Source: Paenibacillus koleovorans NBRC 103111 (lineage in GTDB: Bacteria; Bacillota; Bacilli; Paenibacillales; NBRC-103111). From it: 42,240 bases of DNA. The notes under the pieces were generated by a model. It was not told the DNA's origin. It did no database searches and saw nothing but the letters and a program-made list of their open reading frames with translations. Shown here in pieces: positions 22,064 through 29,938 of this stretch. Position 1 is the first letter of the stretch. The number at the start of each line of letters is the position of its first letter. A program made the translations under genes and the position numbers. Location: contig NZ_BIMA01000058.1 of the NCBI RefSeq assembly GCF_004000845.1, positions 1 to 42,240 on the forward strand, in the 5' to 3' direction.

Positions 22064-22990
22064 ATGGCTCTGGCTCGCAGATTGCAAATCGGCATGTGGA
22101 ACGGGTACATGCCCGATCATTGGAGCGCCTATGGCTCGCCGCGGATCAATGGCATCGAAATCGCGCAGTTCAAGGACGAGGCGCAAATCGCCGAGTTCAC
22201 GGCGTTCTGCGAAGCGAACCGGCTCGAGTTCGGCATCCACACGCCGCTGCTGAAGGGGCAAGGCTATTCGCTGCCCTCCATCACTTCCGTTGTGTCCGAC
22301 GAGCGGCTGCTTGCTTTTCATCGGCTGGAGCAGGAAGCGTCGATTGCCTCCCGCTGCGGGGCGGATTATTTGCTTGTCCATTATCCTTACCCGTCCGTCA
22401 TGCCGAGGCGGAGGAGCGAGCGGCACTGGGCGATCTTGCCGGAGTTTGAACGGTATGAGTCGGATCAGATGGATGCTGTGATGTTCCGGGACGTAAGCCG
22501 CCGGGCGTTCGAGCAAGTCGCCGTGCTTCAAGAGCGTTACGGGCAGCGCATCGTGCTTGAGTACGACTTTTTCGGCGACTTGCAGGATGAGTGGGTGCGG
22601 GCGTTCGAGGAGTTCCCGGGCATCGGCATGGTGCTCGACTTCCAGCGGCTGGACGTTCACAAGCGCACGTTTCCGGGCTTCGAGCCGGAGGCGTTCATCG
22701 AAGCGGTGGCTGATCGCGTCTACTTGGCGCACTACAGCAACACCCGCTATGAGGAAGGCCGCTTGGATCGCCACTTGCCGGTGCTGCCCGAGCAGCAGGA
22801 TGACCCGACATACGGCGATGCTTATACATACCTGAAGCTGCTCGCTCAGCGCAATGACAAGTTCCACGTGTTGCTCGAGCACAATCCCGCCAAAGTGACG
22901 CGCGACGAGCTGGAGCGGTGTTATGAGTCGGTGGCAGCGGTGTTGGCGTTACCGGCGGCTCCGGCATCAGGACCGGCTCCGGCGCGTTGA
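22064..22990 (+). CDS. sugar phosphate isomerase/epimerase-like TIM-barrel protein
   Basis: The protein of about 308 residues has the xylose isomerase-like (AP endonuclease 2) TIM-barrel pattern. The metal or active-site residues sit at strand ends: H in 'EFGIHTPLL', H in 'YLLVHYPYP', E in 'IVLEYDFFGD', D and H in 'GMVLDFQRLDVH', H in 'VYLAHYSN' and E in 'VLLEHNPAKV'. Members isomerise sugars or hydrolyse DNA; substrate and reaction here are unknown. The alanine/proline-rich C-terminus is probably disordered. ATG 22064 is preceded by GGGGAGG at 22047-22053; an ATG at 22040 lies before that site. It follows the folate fusion after 62 bases in the same direction, with no visible terminator between them. 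Confidence 0.7.
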   Translation: MALARRLQIGMWNGYMPDHWSAYGSPRINGIEIAQFKDEAQIAEFTAFCEANRLEFGIHTPLLKGQGYSLPSITSVVSDERLLAFHRLEQEASIASRCGADYLLVHYPYPSVMPRRRSERHWAILPEFERYESDQMDAVMFRDVSRRAFEQVAVLQERYGQRIVLEYDFFGDLQDEWVRAFEEFPGIGMVLDFQRLDVHKRTFPGFEPEAFIEAVADRVYLAHYSNTRYEEGRLDRHLPVLPEQQDDPTYGDAYTYLKLLAQRNDKFHVLLEHNPAKVTRDELERCYESVAAVLALPAAPASGPAPAR

Positions 22991-23058
22991 CGGCGGTACC
23001 CATTATTCGGTTCTATGCTGTCCAATTCACGATTTGTAGCCTTCGGATCGCCTAAATC

Positions 23059-23067
23059 TGCTATAAT
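23059..23067 (+). promoter_or_regulatory. extended -10 promoter of the capA-like gene
   Basis: TG (23059-23060), one base, then a perfect TATAAT (23062-23067). No convincing -35 is present at 17 bases. The predicted start is near 23074, about 30 bases before the presumed translation start. Confidence 0.6.
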
Positions 23068-23104
23068 ATAGGGATAACGATCAGGAGAGAAGGAGTCGGT
23101 AGAG

Positions 23105-24436
23105 ATAGAATCGAGATCGGAAAGACATCGTCGAGACAAAAGCACAACGAAGTCTGAAACTCCCAAAAAACCGAAAACGACCAAAAGCAAGCTGCTCCCG
23201 ATCGGCGCCTTCCTGCTGCTGCTCGTCGCGGTCGGGTTGACCGCCTGGGCGGTCGGCACGCAGCTGCGTAAGGCGGAGTCCGCGCAGCCTACACCGACAC
23301 CGTCAAGCAACGGCAGCGGCAATGGCGCCGCCAAGCCTTCGCCCAGCGCACCGGCCGCCGGTTCGCCGACGCCGACAGCGTCATCGACGGTTACCCCCAA
23401 GCCGTCCGCGACCGTCTCGCCGACCCCCGGGTCGTCCGCAGGCACTACGGGCAGCCCGACGCCAACCCCGTCGGACAGCTCGCGTGTCAAGCTGTCGTTC
23501 GTCGGCGACGTCATCTTCGCCAGCACGGTTGAGACCGTGCTCCGGCAGAACGGCTTCGACTACGGCTTCGCCCAAGTCAAGTCGGTTCTGCAAGACGCCG
23601 ATCTGGCTATAGCGAACTTGGAAACGCCGATTACGACGCGAGGCGACGAACAGAAGAAGGAATACGTGTACCGGTCGACGCCGGATGCGCTTCCCGCTTT
23701 TGCCGAGGCGGGCTTCGACCTGGTCAACCTCGCGAACAACCATATTCTTGATTATGGCGTGGACGGCTTGCTCGATACGTTCAAACATCTGGATAAGACC
23801 GGGATCAAATACTTCGGCGCCGGCCATAATGCGGAGGAGGCGTTCCGGCCCGTCATCGTGGAGAAAAAAGGGATCAAGATCGCGTTTCTCGGCTTGAGCC
23901 GCGTCGTCCCGGACGCCGATTGGAAAGCCGGCAAGGACAAAAACGGCAAAGACCGACCCGGAGTTGCCGATACATATGGCCTTGATTTGCCGCTCAAGGC
24001 GATAACCGATGCCAAGAGCAAAGCGGATCTGGTCGTCGTCATCCCTCACTGGGGGATCGAGCGCAACGACATGCCGGAGGCGTATCAGAAAGAATACGCG
24101 CGCAAATATATCGACGCGGGAGCGGATCTGATCGTCGGCGGCCATCCGCATGTGCTGCAGGGCTTTGAGCAATATAAAGGAAAGTGGATCGCCTACAGCA
24201 TGGGCAATTTCCTGTTCACGACACGGGCGGACGAGCCGAAGACATGGGACTCGGGCATCCTGCAGGCATCCTGCTCCAAGACGGCGGGCTGCGAGCTGAA
24301 GCTCGTGCCGGTGTTGACCAAGTGGGCGCAGCCGGTGTTCATGCAAGAGCCGGAAAGCGTCAAGCTGTTCGAGCGGCTCTCCGGCATTTCGTTCGGCGCG
24401 ATCGTGAACAAAGACGGAACCATACGCGCCCAATAG
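23105..24436 (+). CDS. capA: CapA family (PGA_cap metallophosphatase-like) membrane-anchored protein, apparent ATA start
   Basis: The C-terminal region of about 310 residues is the PGA_cap domain: 'VKLSFVGDVIFAS', 'LAIANLETPI', 'VNLANNHILDYG', 'IAFLGLSR', 'VVVIPHWGIE', 'IVGGHPHVLQG' and 'IAYSMGNFLF' give the metallophosphoesterase-like D, N-x-E, N-N-H, H and G-H-x-H blocks. Before it come a basic segment, one membrane helix ('LLPIGAFLLLLVAVGL') and a Ser/Thr/Pro-rich linker. The only canonical in-frame start, TTG 23237, would remove the basic segment and most of the membrane helix. The frame is open further upstream, and AAGGAG (23090-23095) points to the ATA codon at 23105. The domain occurs in polyglutamate capsule proteins; here no capB or capC is nearby, so the substrate is unknown. 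Confidence 0.75.
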   Translation: MESRSERHRRDKSTTKSETPKKPKTTKSKLLPIGAFLLLLVAVGLTAWAVGTQLRKAESAQPTPTPSSNGSGNGAAKPSPSAPAAGSPTPTASSTVTPKPSATVSPTPGSSAGTTGSPTPTPSDSSRVKLSFVGDVIFASTVETVLRQNGFDYGFAQVKSVLQDADLAIANLETPITTRGDEQKKEYVYRSTPDALPAFAEAGFDLVNLANNHILDYGVDGLLDTFKHLDKTGIKYFGAGHNAEEAFRPVIVEKKGIKIAFLGLSRVVPDADWKAGKDKNGKDRPGVADTYGLDLPLKAITDAKSKADLVVVIPHWGIERNDMPEAYQKEYARKYIDAGADLIVGGHPHVLQGFEQYKGKWIAYSMGNFLFTTRADEPKTWDSGILQASCSKTAGCELKLVPVLTKWAQPVFMQEPESVKLFERLSGISFGAIVNKDGTIRAQ

Positions 24437-24485
24437 ACGGTTAATCACAAGCTATCACATTGCCCCTAAAGGATGGAGACTCCCT

Positions 24486-25118
24486 ATGTTTCAATCGATT
24501 CGCAACATTTACTGCATCGGCCGCAACTACAGAGCGCATGCCGAGGAGCTAGGCAACGCCGTACCGGACGCGCCGATGCTGTTCGGTAAGCCGACGCACT
24601 CGCTGGTGGCGATGGACGGCGGCGAAGTGATGCTCCCGGGCGGCCGCGGCGACATCCATTACGAGGCGGAAGTGGTCGTGCGCATCTCGCGCGCCTATGA
24701 GCCAGGGATGAAGGTGGACGAGTTAATCGACGCCTATGCGCTCGGGCTCGACCTGACGCTCCGCGACGTGCAGAGCGAGCTGAAGAAGAAAGGGCATCCT
24801 TGGCTTGCGGCCAAAGGGTTCCTGCACTCTGCGCCGATAACAGGCTTCCGGCCGTTTCCAGGCGCTGCGGCTCTTCAAGCCGAAACGTTCACGCTTCTTA
24901 AAAACGAGGTTGTTGTGCAGCGCGGCAACACAGGGTCGATGATTTTCGATTTGCAGACCATTATCGATTTCACTGCTCGTCACTTCGGCTTGGGGGAAGG
25001 GGATATCTTGTTCACCGGCACACCGGAAGGAGTCGGAGCTGCTTCGGACGGAGACCGTCTGGAGCTGAAATGGGGCAACGAGAGCTGGGGCGCCTGTACG
25101 GTCCGATTGAGCGACTAG
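24486..25118 (+). CDS. fumarylacetoacetate hydrolase (FAH) family protein
   Basis: The 210-residue protein is of the short FAH type (YcgM/FAHD1-like), which cleave acylpyruvates or act as isomerases/decarboxylases of small keto acids. Motifs: 'IYCIGRNYRAHAEELGN' at the start (H18 of the catalytic lid), 'PMLFGKPTHSLV', the metal ligands E60 and E62 in 'IHYEAEVVVRI', D89 in 'ALGLDLTLRDVQ', 'KGFLHSAPITGF' and 'GDILFTGTPEGVG'. All expected Mg2+ ligands are present. ATG 24486 has GGATGGAG 11 bases upstream. It lies 49 bases after capA and 50 bases before the DUF2264 gene, in one direction, so it may be co-transcribed. Confidence 0.88.
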   Translation: MFQSIRNIYCIGRNYRAHAEELGNAVPDAPMLFGKPTHSLVAMDGGEVMLPGGRGDIHYEAEVVVRISRAYEPGMKVDELIDAYALGLDLTLRDVQSELKKKGHPWLAAKGFLHSAPITGFRPFPGAAALQAETFTLLKNEVVVQRGNTGSMIFDLQTIIDFTARHFGLGEGDILFTGTPEGVGAASDGDRLELKWGNESWGACTVRLSD

Positions 25119-25168
25119 CCTATTAGATAAAGAAGCTTGGAACACATTGGAGCGGGGGATGGGATCGT

Positions 25169-26347
25169 ATGGAGCAAAAGAAGCAAGTGAAGCAAGGAGC
25201 TGCCGACCGCCAGTATTGGCTGTCCACATTGCGGCGAATTGCGGAGCCGGTGCTTACAACGCTTGACAGCCGTACGCTGAAAGCGCGGATGCCGATCGAG
25301 AAACGGCCGGAGTCGCTTGACCGCCACATGTTCACCTATTTGGAAGCATTGGGCCGCTTGCTGGCAGGAATTGCGCCTTGGCTCGAGCACGGACCGGACC
25401 AAGGCGAGGAAGGGGCGCTTCGCTCGCGATACGCCGAGCTGGCCCGGTCCGCGATCGATGCCGGTACGGATCCGTCTTCGCCGGACTACATGAATTTCTC
25501 GGAAGGAAACCAGCCGATCGTGGATGCCGCCTTCCTGTCTCATGCCGTCCTGCGTGCGCCGAACGAGCTATGGGAGAAGCTTGACACCCGCGTGAAACGC
25601 AATCTCGTGCAAGCGCTCAAAGCGACGCGGACCCGCAAGCCGGGCTTCAACAACTGGCTGCTGTTCGCCGCGACGATCGAAACCGCCCTCTACAGGATGG
25701 GCGAGCCTGATTGGGATCGGATGCGCATCGACTTCGCGCTGAAGCAGCACGAGCAGTGGTACTTGGGCGACGGCATGTACGGCGACGGCGTGGAGTTTCA
25801 TGCCGACTACTACAACAGCTTCGTCATTCAGCCGATGCTGATCGATGTGTTGGAGACAGTCGGCAATCTGGAAACATGGGACTGGCAGCCGATGATTGAG
25901 AGGGTGCTGAAGCGGACGAAGCGGTACGCAGACATTCAGGAGCGGTCCATCTCGCCGGAAGGGACGTTTCCCGTCGTTGGCCGCTCCATCGCCTACCGTT
26001 TCGGCGCGTTTCAACTGCTTAGCCAAGTCGCGCTGCGCCGAGAGCTGCCGGAGCATATCGCACCTGCGCAAGCGCGAGGCGCCCTCACCGCCATCATTCG
26101 GCGGTCGATCGAGATGCCCGGCACGTTCGACGCGAACGGCTGGCTGCAGATCGGGTTGGCCGGTCATCAGCCGGAGCTGGGAGAGAGCTACATCTCGACC
26201 GGCAGCTTGTACTTGTGCGCGACCGTTTTCCTGGCGCTCGGTTTGCCGGCGGACGACCCGTTTTGGCAAGGGGACGCCGACTGGACGTCCAAGACGGTTT
26301 GGGGCGGCGGTCATGCGACGATCGACACCGCGCTGAGATCCAAATAA
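25169..26347 (+). CDS. DUF2264 domain-containing protein
   Basis: The 392-residue protein matches the DUF2264 pattern common in Paenibacillus. It starts 'DRQYWLSTLRRIAEPVL', then has 'FTYLEALGRLLAGIAPWLE', 'PDYMNFSEGNQPIVDAAFL', 'NNWLLFAATIETALYRMG', 'WYLGDGMYGDGVEFHADYYN' and 'GRSIAYRFGAFQLLSQVA'. The many tryptophan/tyrosine and acidic residues and the all-helical prediction suggest an alpha/alpha toroid like glycoside hydrolases or polysaccharide lyases. Family genes often sit in carbohydrate utilisation loci, but no activity is established to my knowledge. There is no signal peptide. ATG 25169 has GGGGGATGGG upstream. A shared terminator follows. Confidence 0.85.
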   Translation: MEQKKQVKQGAADRQYWLSTLRRIAEPVLTTLDSRTLKARMPIEKRPESLDRHMFTYLEALGRLLAGIAPWLEHGPDQGEEGALRSRYAELARSAIDAGTDPSSPDYMNFSEGNQPIVDAAFLSHAVLRAPNELWEKLDTRVKRNLVQALKATRTRKPGFNNWLLFAATIETALYRMGEPDWDRMRIDFALKQHEQWYLGDGMYGDGVEFHADYYNSFVIQPMLIDVLETVGNLETWDWQPMIERVLKRTKRYADIQERSISPEGTFPVVGRSIAYRFGAFQLLSQVALRRELPEHIAPAQARGALTAIIRRSIEMPGTFDANGWLQIGLAGHQPELGESYISTGSLYLCATVFLALGLPADDPFWQGDADWTSKTVWGGGHATIDTALRSK

Positions 26348-26354
26348 ATCAGAA

Positions 26355-26396
26355 AAAGCTCTTCGGCCCGAATCCTTCATCGCGTCGAAGAGCTTT
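26355..26396. terminator. bidirectional terminator between the DUF2264 and HD-GYP genes
   Basis: AAAGCTCTTCG (26355-26365) pairs with CGAAGAGCTTT (26386-26396), with short T and A runs outside. It separates two convergent genes. Confidence 0.75.
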
Positions 26397-26404
26397 ATTT
26401 GCAG

Positions 26405-27583
26405 TTACTGCGCTTCCAGCATATGATCGGCATAGCGGTCGCGAATGTCGAGAATTTTGGGCAAGCTGTCCATGAACGCGTCGACGACATTCGGATCGAA
26501 GTGGTGACCCCGCTCTTCCTTGAACAAATTCAGGATCCGGTCGAGCTCCCAAGCCTTCTTATACACCCGGTCACTCGCCAGGGCATCGAACACGTCCGCG
26601 ATGCCGGTGATGCGCCCGAAGATATGAATCTCTTCGCCGTGGAGTCCGCGCGGATAGCCTTTGCCGTTCCACTTCTCATGATGCTGCTCCGCTACGATCG
26701 CCGCGGTTTTCAAAATTTTGCGTTTGGAGTTTTTGAGCAGGTTGTAGCCGATGTCGGTGTGGGTTTTCATGATGTCGTATTCTTCGTCGGTCAGCTTGCC
26801 CGGCTTCTTCAGCACGGAGTCCGGGATCGCGACTTTGCCGATATCGTGCATCGGGGACGCCATCTTGAGCAGCTCCGCTTCCGATTGGCTAAGCCCGAGC
26901 GCCAGCGCCAGCACGTACGAGTATTCCGCTACGCGCTTCACGTGGTTGCCGGTTTCCTTCGAGCGGCTCTCGCCGATTTCGCCCATCGTGAAAATAATTT
27001 CTTTCTGCGTCTCCTCGATCTCTTCCGCCAGCATCGCCGATTCGATCGACTTGCCGGAGTAGGAGGCGGCCAGCGTCAAGTTGCGCAAGTCTTTGTCCGA
27101 GAACACTTGACTCGGCGTCATCTTGTTCACCGCTTGGTAGCAGCCCATAATCTCGCCTTCGTTGTTGCGGAACGGGATGACCATCAGCGCTTTGGTACGG
27201 TAACCCGTCTGCAGATCGGTCTTCAGCGCGCCGCTCATCAGCACGTCCCGGTACTCCACATCGGAATAAGCGTCGTCGATAAAGACCGGTTGCCCGGTTG
27301 CGATGCTGTGACCCGCCAATCCCGCGCCGACGGGGATGCGCAGCTCGGTGACGCCGTGCGCAACCTTCGTCCATAGCTCATTGCGCTGGGAGTCGAGCAG
27401 CCAGACGGTGCATCGGTCGGCCACGACAATCACCTTGCCCATGTCCGCCATCAGCGAAAGGACGTTGTCCAGATTGCGCTCGTTGGCGATTTTGGCCGCG
27501 TAGTCGAGGATCACCTGCAGCAGCTCTTCGGGCTCCAAGTCCCGCTTGATCCGAGGCGTCTCAAACTCATACATTTCGTGCAC
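26405..27583 (-). CDS. GAF-HD-GYP cyclic di-GMP phosphodiesterase
   Basis: The protein has 392 residues. A GAF domain (about 25-185) contains 'DRCTVWLLD', 'GVGAGLAGH'-type residues (here 'PVGAGLAGHSIATGQP') and 'NEGEIMGCYQAVNK'. An HD-GYP domain (about 195-370) follows, with H214, HD at 246-247 ('MHDIGK'), H275, HH at 301-302 and GYP at 309-311. All metal-binding residues are present, so hydrolysis of c-di-GMP is likely. The GAF domain probably binds a small ligand that tunes it. No membrane segment is seen. GTG 27583 is favoured by GGGAGAG upstream; an ATG lies three codons inside. It follows the response regulator gene after 79 bases in the same direction and is probably in the same operon. 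Confidence 0.9.
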   Translation of the reverse strand: MHEMYEFETPRIKRDLEPEELLQVILDYAAKIANERNLDNVLSLMADMGKVIVVADRCTVWLLDSQRNELWTKVAHGVTELRIPVGAGLAGHSIATGQPVFIDDAYSDVEYRDVLMSGALKTDLQTGYRTKALMVIPFRNNEGEIMGCYQAVNKMTPSQVFSDKDLRNLTLAASYSGKSIESAMLAEEIEETQKEIIFTMGEIGESRSKETGNHVKRVAEYSYVLALALGLSQSEAELLKMASPMHDIGKVAIPDSVLKKPGKLTDEEYDIMKTHTDIGYNLLKNSKRKILKTAAIVAEQHHEKWNGKGYPRGLHGEEIHIFGRITGIADVFDALASDRVYKKAWELDRILNLFKEERGHHFDPNVVDAFMDSLPKILDIRDRYADHMLEAQ

Positions 27584-27640
27584 CGCTCATCTCTCCCTAA
27601 TATGACGACAATTGAATGGAATCCGACGTGAGGCAAGATT

Positions 27641-27663
27641 GCGCTTTCAAACGAAAGCTGCGC
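27641..27663 (-). other. inverted repeat between regulator and HD-GYP genes
   Basis: GCGC-TTTC...GAAAG-GCGC forms a hairpin immediately after the regulator stop codon. No T tract follows on the minus strand, so it may slow rather than end transcription into the HD-GYP gene, or protect the upstream message. Confidence 0.4.
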
Positions 27664-28376
27664 TATGCCTGAAATTTGTAGCCGACACCCCATACGGTTT
27701 TAATATATTGGGGTTCTTTCGGTTCAAGTTCGATTTTTTTGCGTAGATTGGCGATATGGACGTCGATCGAACGTTCGGTGACGAACGATTCGAATCCCCG
27801 GAGCGCGTTGATCAGCTCTTCGCGGCTGAACACCTTGTTCGGGTATTGCGTCAGCAGCTTCATCAGCTCGAACTCGGAAAACGTCGTCTCTATGAATAAG
27901 CCCCTGACGTAAAGAGCTCTGCGTTCGGTGTCCAGTTCGACGTGACGCTTCGATTCGACAGCCGATTGTACGGCTGCGCTGGTCTGCTGATGCGCGATCG
28001 CATGGACGCGATGAAATTGGCTGCGCCGGATGAGCGCCGAGATGCGGGCCGTAAGCTCGCGCATGCTGAAGGGTTTGCTCAAGAAGTCGTCTGCACCGGC
28101 CGCCAACGCGTTGACGCGTTCGCTGACCTCCGTCTTCATCGAGACGACCAGAATCGGGACGAGCGAGCTATCCCGCAGCTTCATGCACAATTCGGTCCCA
28201 TACATATCCGGAAGCACAAGATCGAGAAGAACGATGTCAGGATCGAATGCAAGCGTTTCCTTGAGCCCATCCGTTCCGTTCTCCGACCGTCTTACTTCAT
28301 GCCCTTCTTCGGTCAAGTACATCGCTAACATCTCGCCGATCATAGGATCATCTTCTATGATCATTATTTTGTTCAC
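27663..28376 (-). CDS. OmpR/PhoB-type response regulator
   Basis: The protein has 237 residues. The receiver domain (1-120) has the acidic pair near 8-10 ('IIEDDP'), phosphoacceptor D52 in 'VLLDLVLPDMYG', S79 in place of the usual Thr and K101 in 'LSKPF'. The winged-helix domain (about 140-235) has 'IETTFSEFELMKLLTQYPNK', 'VFSREELINALRGF', 'RSIDVHIANLRKKIE' and 'IKTVWGVGYKF'. It is a DNA-binding transcription regulator activated by phosphorylation. No kinase gene is adjacent on this strand; the hybrid kinase at 29.9 kb is nearby but has its own receivers. The HD-GYP gene directly downstream suggests control of, or by, c-di-GMP levels. Confidence 0.93.
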   Translation of the reverse strand: MNKIMIIEDDPMIGEMLAMYLTEEGHEVRRSENGTDGLKETLAFDPDIVLLDLVLPDMYGTELCMKLRDSSLVPILVVSMKTEVSERVNALAAGADDFLSKPFSMRELTARISALIRRSQFHRVHAIAHQQTSAAVQSAVESKRHVELDTERRALYVRGLFIETTFSEFELMKLLTQYPNKVFSREELINALRGFESFVTERSIDVHIANLRKKIELEPKEPQYIKTVWGVGYKFQA

Positions 28377-28607
28377 GAGAACCTCCTCGAAACGATGGGA
28401 AATTGTTAAGAAAGCATTAGGAAAATCGCAGCGCTGTCGAGCGGGAAATTGGAAAAAGATACCCTGAGTTAACTATACTATAACCCCAAAATATCGTCTA
28501 GTACGCGTGGAAGGGATAGCAGAGCCTATTCGGAGGTGTATGTGACAAATGGAAATGTTAAGAAAGTATGGGGAACCGATCCTTAATGTGTGAGGAGGAG
28601 CGCATTT

Positions 28608-28616
28608 TGATATAAT
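28608..28616 (+). promoter_or_regulatory. extended -10 promoter of the DUF92 gene
   Basis: TG, one base, then TATAAT (28611-28616), 29 bases before the start codon. No clear -35. The intergenic stretch 28377-28644 otherwise holds only the upstream region of the divergent regulator gene. Confidence 0.55.
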
Positions 28617-28644
28617 GAGGGCGGAATGAAAAGGAGGCAAGCCG

Positions 28645-29487
28645 ATGGGATTGTGGTGGATCGGGCTGGCGGGCAGCTTGTGCTTAGCAGGGGCGGCGTA
28701 TTGGAGAAGGTCGCTTAGCGGCTCGGGGGCGCTCGCGGCGGTCGTGCTCGGAACGGCGTTATACGCGCTCGGGAGCGCTTCGTGGTTCGGCACGCTGATC
28801 GCCTTTTTCCTCTCCTCGTCGCTGCTCAGCAAGTGGAAGCAGCGACGAAAAGCCGCGGCGGAGAGCGGCTACGAGAAGTCCGGCCGCCGCGACGCGGTGC
28901 AGGTGTGGGCGAACGGCGGGCTCGGGCTGGCGCTCTGCGCCGCCTGCGCCGTCCGGCCCGAACCCGCGCTGTACGCGGCGTTCGTGGGGGTCATGGCCGC
29001 GGTGAACGCGGACACATGGGCGACCGAGATCGGCGGCCTGAGCCGCTCCGAGCCGAGGTCGATCTTGACCGGGCGCCGGGTCGCGGCAGGCACGTCGGGC
29101 GGCGTCACGCCGCTCGGGCTGGCGGCGACGGCAGCCGGCGGCTTGTTCATCGGCGCGGCCGCATGGCTGCTGCAGCGGTTGGATGCGGTCGCGCCGGGCG
29201 GTCTCGACAGCGCGGCAGCGGCAGGCGCCTATGGAGGCGCCGAGCTGCTCGCGCTCGGCTTGGTCGGCGGCGCCGTCGGCTCGCTCGCGGACTCGGCGCT
29301 CGGCGCCGCATGGCAGCGCATGTACCGCTGCCGCGTCTGCGGCCGCGAGCTCGAGGCGCGCCGCCATTGCGGCGAAGCGGCCGAGCATATCCGCGGCTGG
29401 CGCGCGCTCGGCAACGACGCCGTGAACGTGCTCGGCTCGATGGCCGGCGGGGCCGCTGCTCTGCTTGTCGGCGTGCTGCTGCTGTAA
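28645..29487 (+). CDS. DUF92 family integral membrane protein
   Basis: This 280-residue, very alanine/glycine-rich protein has about six membrane helices. It carries the DUF92 blocks 'TLIAFFLSSSLLSKWKQRRK' and 'YEKSGRRDAVQVWANGG', then 'VMAAVNADTWATEIGGLS' and 'GGVTPLGLAATAAGGL'. The conserved NADTWATEIG and G-GT-SGG-VT-P-G motifs are present. Eukaryotic and plant relatives (TMEM19, VTE6) include a phytyl-phosphate kinase, so a CTP-dependent isoprenoid-phosphate kinase role is conceivable; the bacterial function is not established. AAAGGAGG at 28630-28637 sets ATG 28645. It is very GC-rich, which explains long spurious frames on the other strand. Confidence 0.88.
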   Translation: MGLWWIGLAGSLCLAGAAYWRRSLSGSGALAAVVLGTALYALGSASWFGTLIAFFLSSSLLSKWKQRRKAAAESGYEKSGRRDAVQVWANGGLGLALCAACAVRPEPALYAAFVGVMAAVNADTWATEIGGLSRSEPRSILTGRRVAAGTSGGVTPLGLAATAAGGLFIGAAAWLLQRLDAVAPGGLDSAAAAGAYGGAELLALGLVGGAVGSLADSALGAAWQRMYRCRVCGRELEARRHCGEAAEHIRGWRALGNDAVNVLGSMAGGAAALLVGVLLL

Positions 29488-29504
29488 GAGCTGCGCGAGA
29501 CATC

Positions 29505-29541
29505 AAAAAACCGTCAGGGATGGTTTCCCTGACGGTTTTCG
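29505..29541. terminator. bidirectional terminator between DUF92 and the 72-residue protein gene
   Basis: AAAACCGTCAGGGA (29507-29520) pairs with TCCCTGACGGTTTT (29526-29539), a 14-bp perfect stem with A and T flanks. Confidence 0.9.
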
Positions 29542-29760
29542 TTAGGACACTTCCAAATACATTTTCGTACCGTCCCGGTATTGGAAGATGGCGACGTGGC
29601 TCATCAGCTCGATCGACATGACTTGCTTCAGCTTGCGGCGAAACTCGAAGTTATATTCCATCTCGTTCATCTTGGCGTTAAGGCGGCCCAGCATGGCGGT
29701 TGAGGCGTATTGATACACAACGATCGGCCGATTTTTGAACGATATCGTAGCGGTTCTCAT
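29542..29760 (-). CDS. conserved-looking small hypothetical protein (72 aa)
   Basis: I do not recognise this 72-residue protein. It is a compact soluble sequence ('MRTATISFKNRPIVVYQYAS', 'NEMEYNFEFRRKLKQVMSIE', 'VAIFQYRDGTKMYLEVS') with alternating strands and one helix. The ATG at 29760 has AGAGAGGATG about ten bases upstream, and the gene ends at a strong terminator. Codon use is normal for the neighbourhood, so it is very probably real. It is divergent from the hybrid kinase. Confidence 0.6.
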   Translation of the reverse strand: MRTATISFKNRPIVVYQYASTAMLGRLNAKMNEMEYNFEFRRKLKQVMSIELMSHVAIFQYRDGTKMYLEVS

Positions 29761-29938
29761 AAGGACATCATCCTCTCTACTTTCTCTATAACCACACTCT
29801 TAATCTACTAAACAAACGTAAGTACAGAATCAGTATCAGATTAAGGGTTCATTTATTTTCTTAGTACTTGCTTAACATTTATAGCTTATGCTTAGAAAAA
29901 GCTTTCTAATTCTCCGGCCGACCGATGGGGGGATCGCC

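Noticed and set aside
28759-29621. several long frames on both strands over the DUF92 gene
   Set aside because: They are Arg/Ala-rich shadows of a very GC-rich gene whose own frame carries the family motifs.
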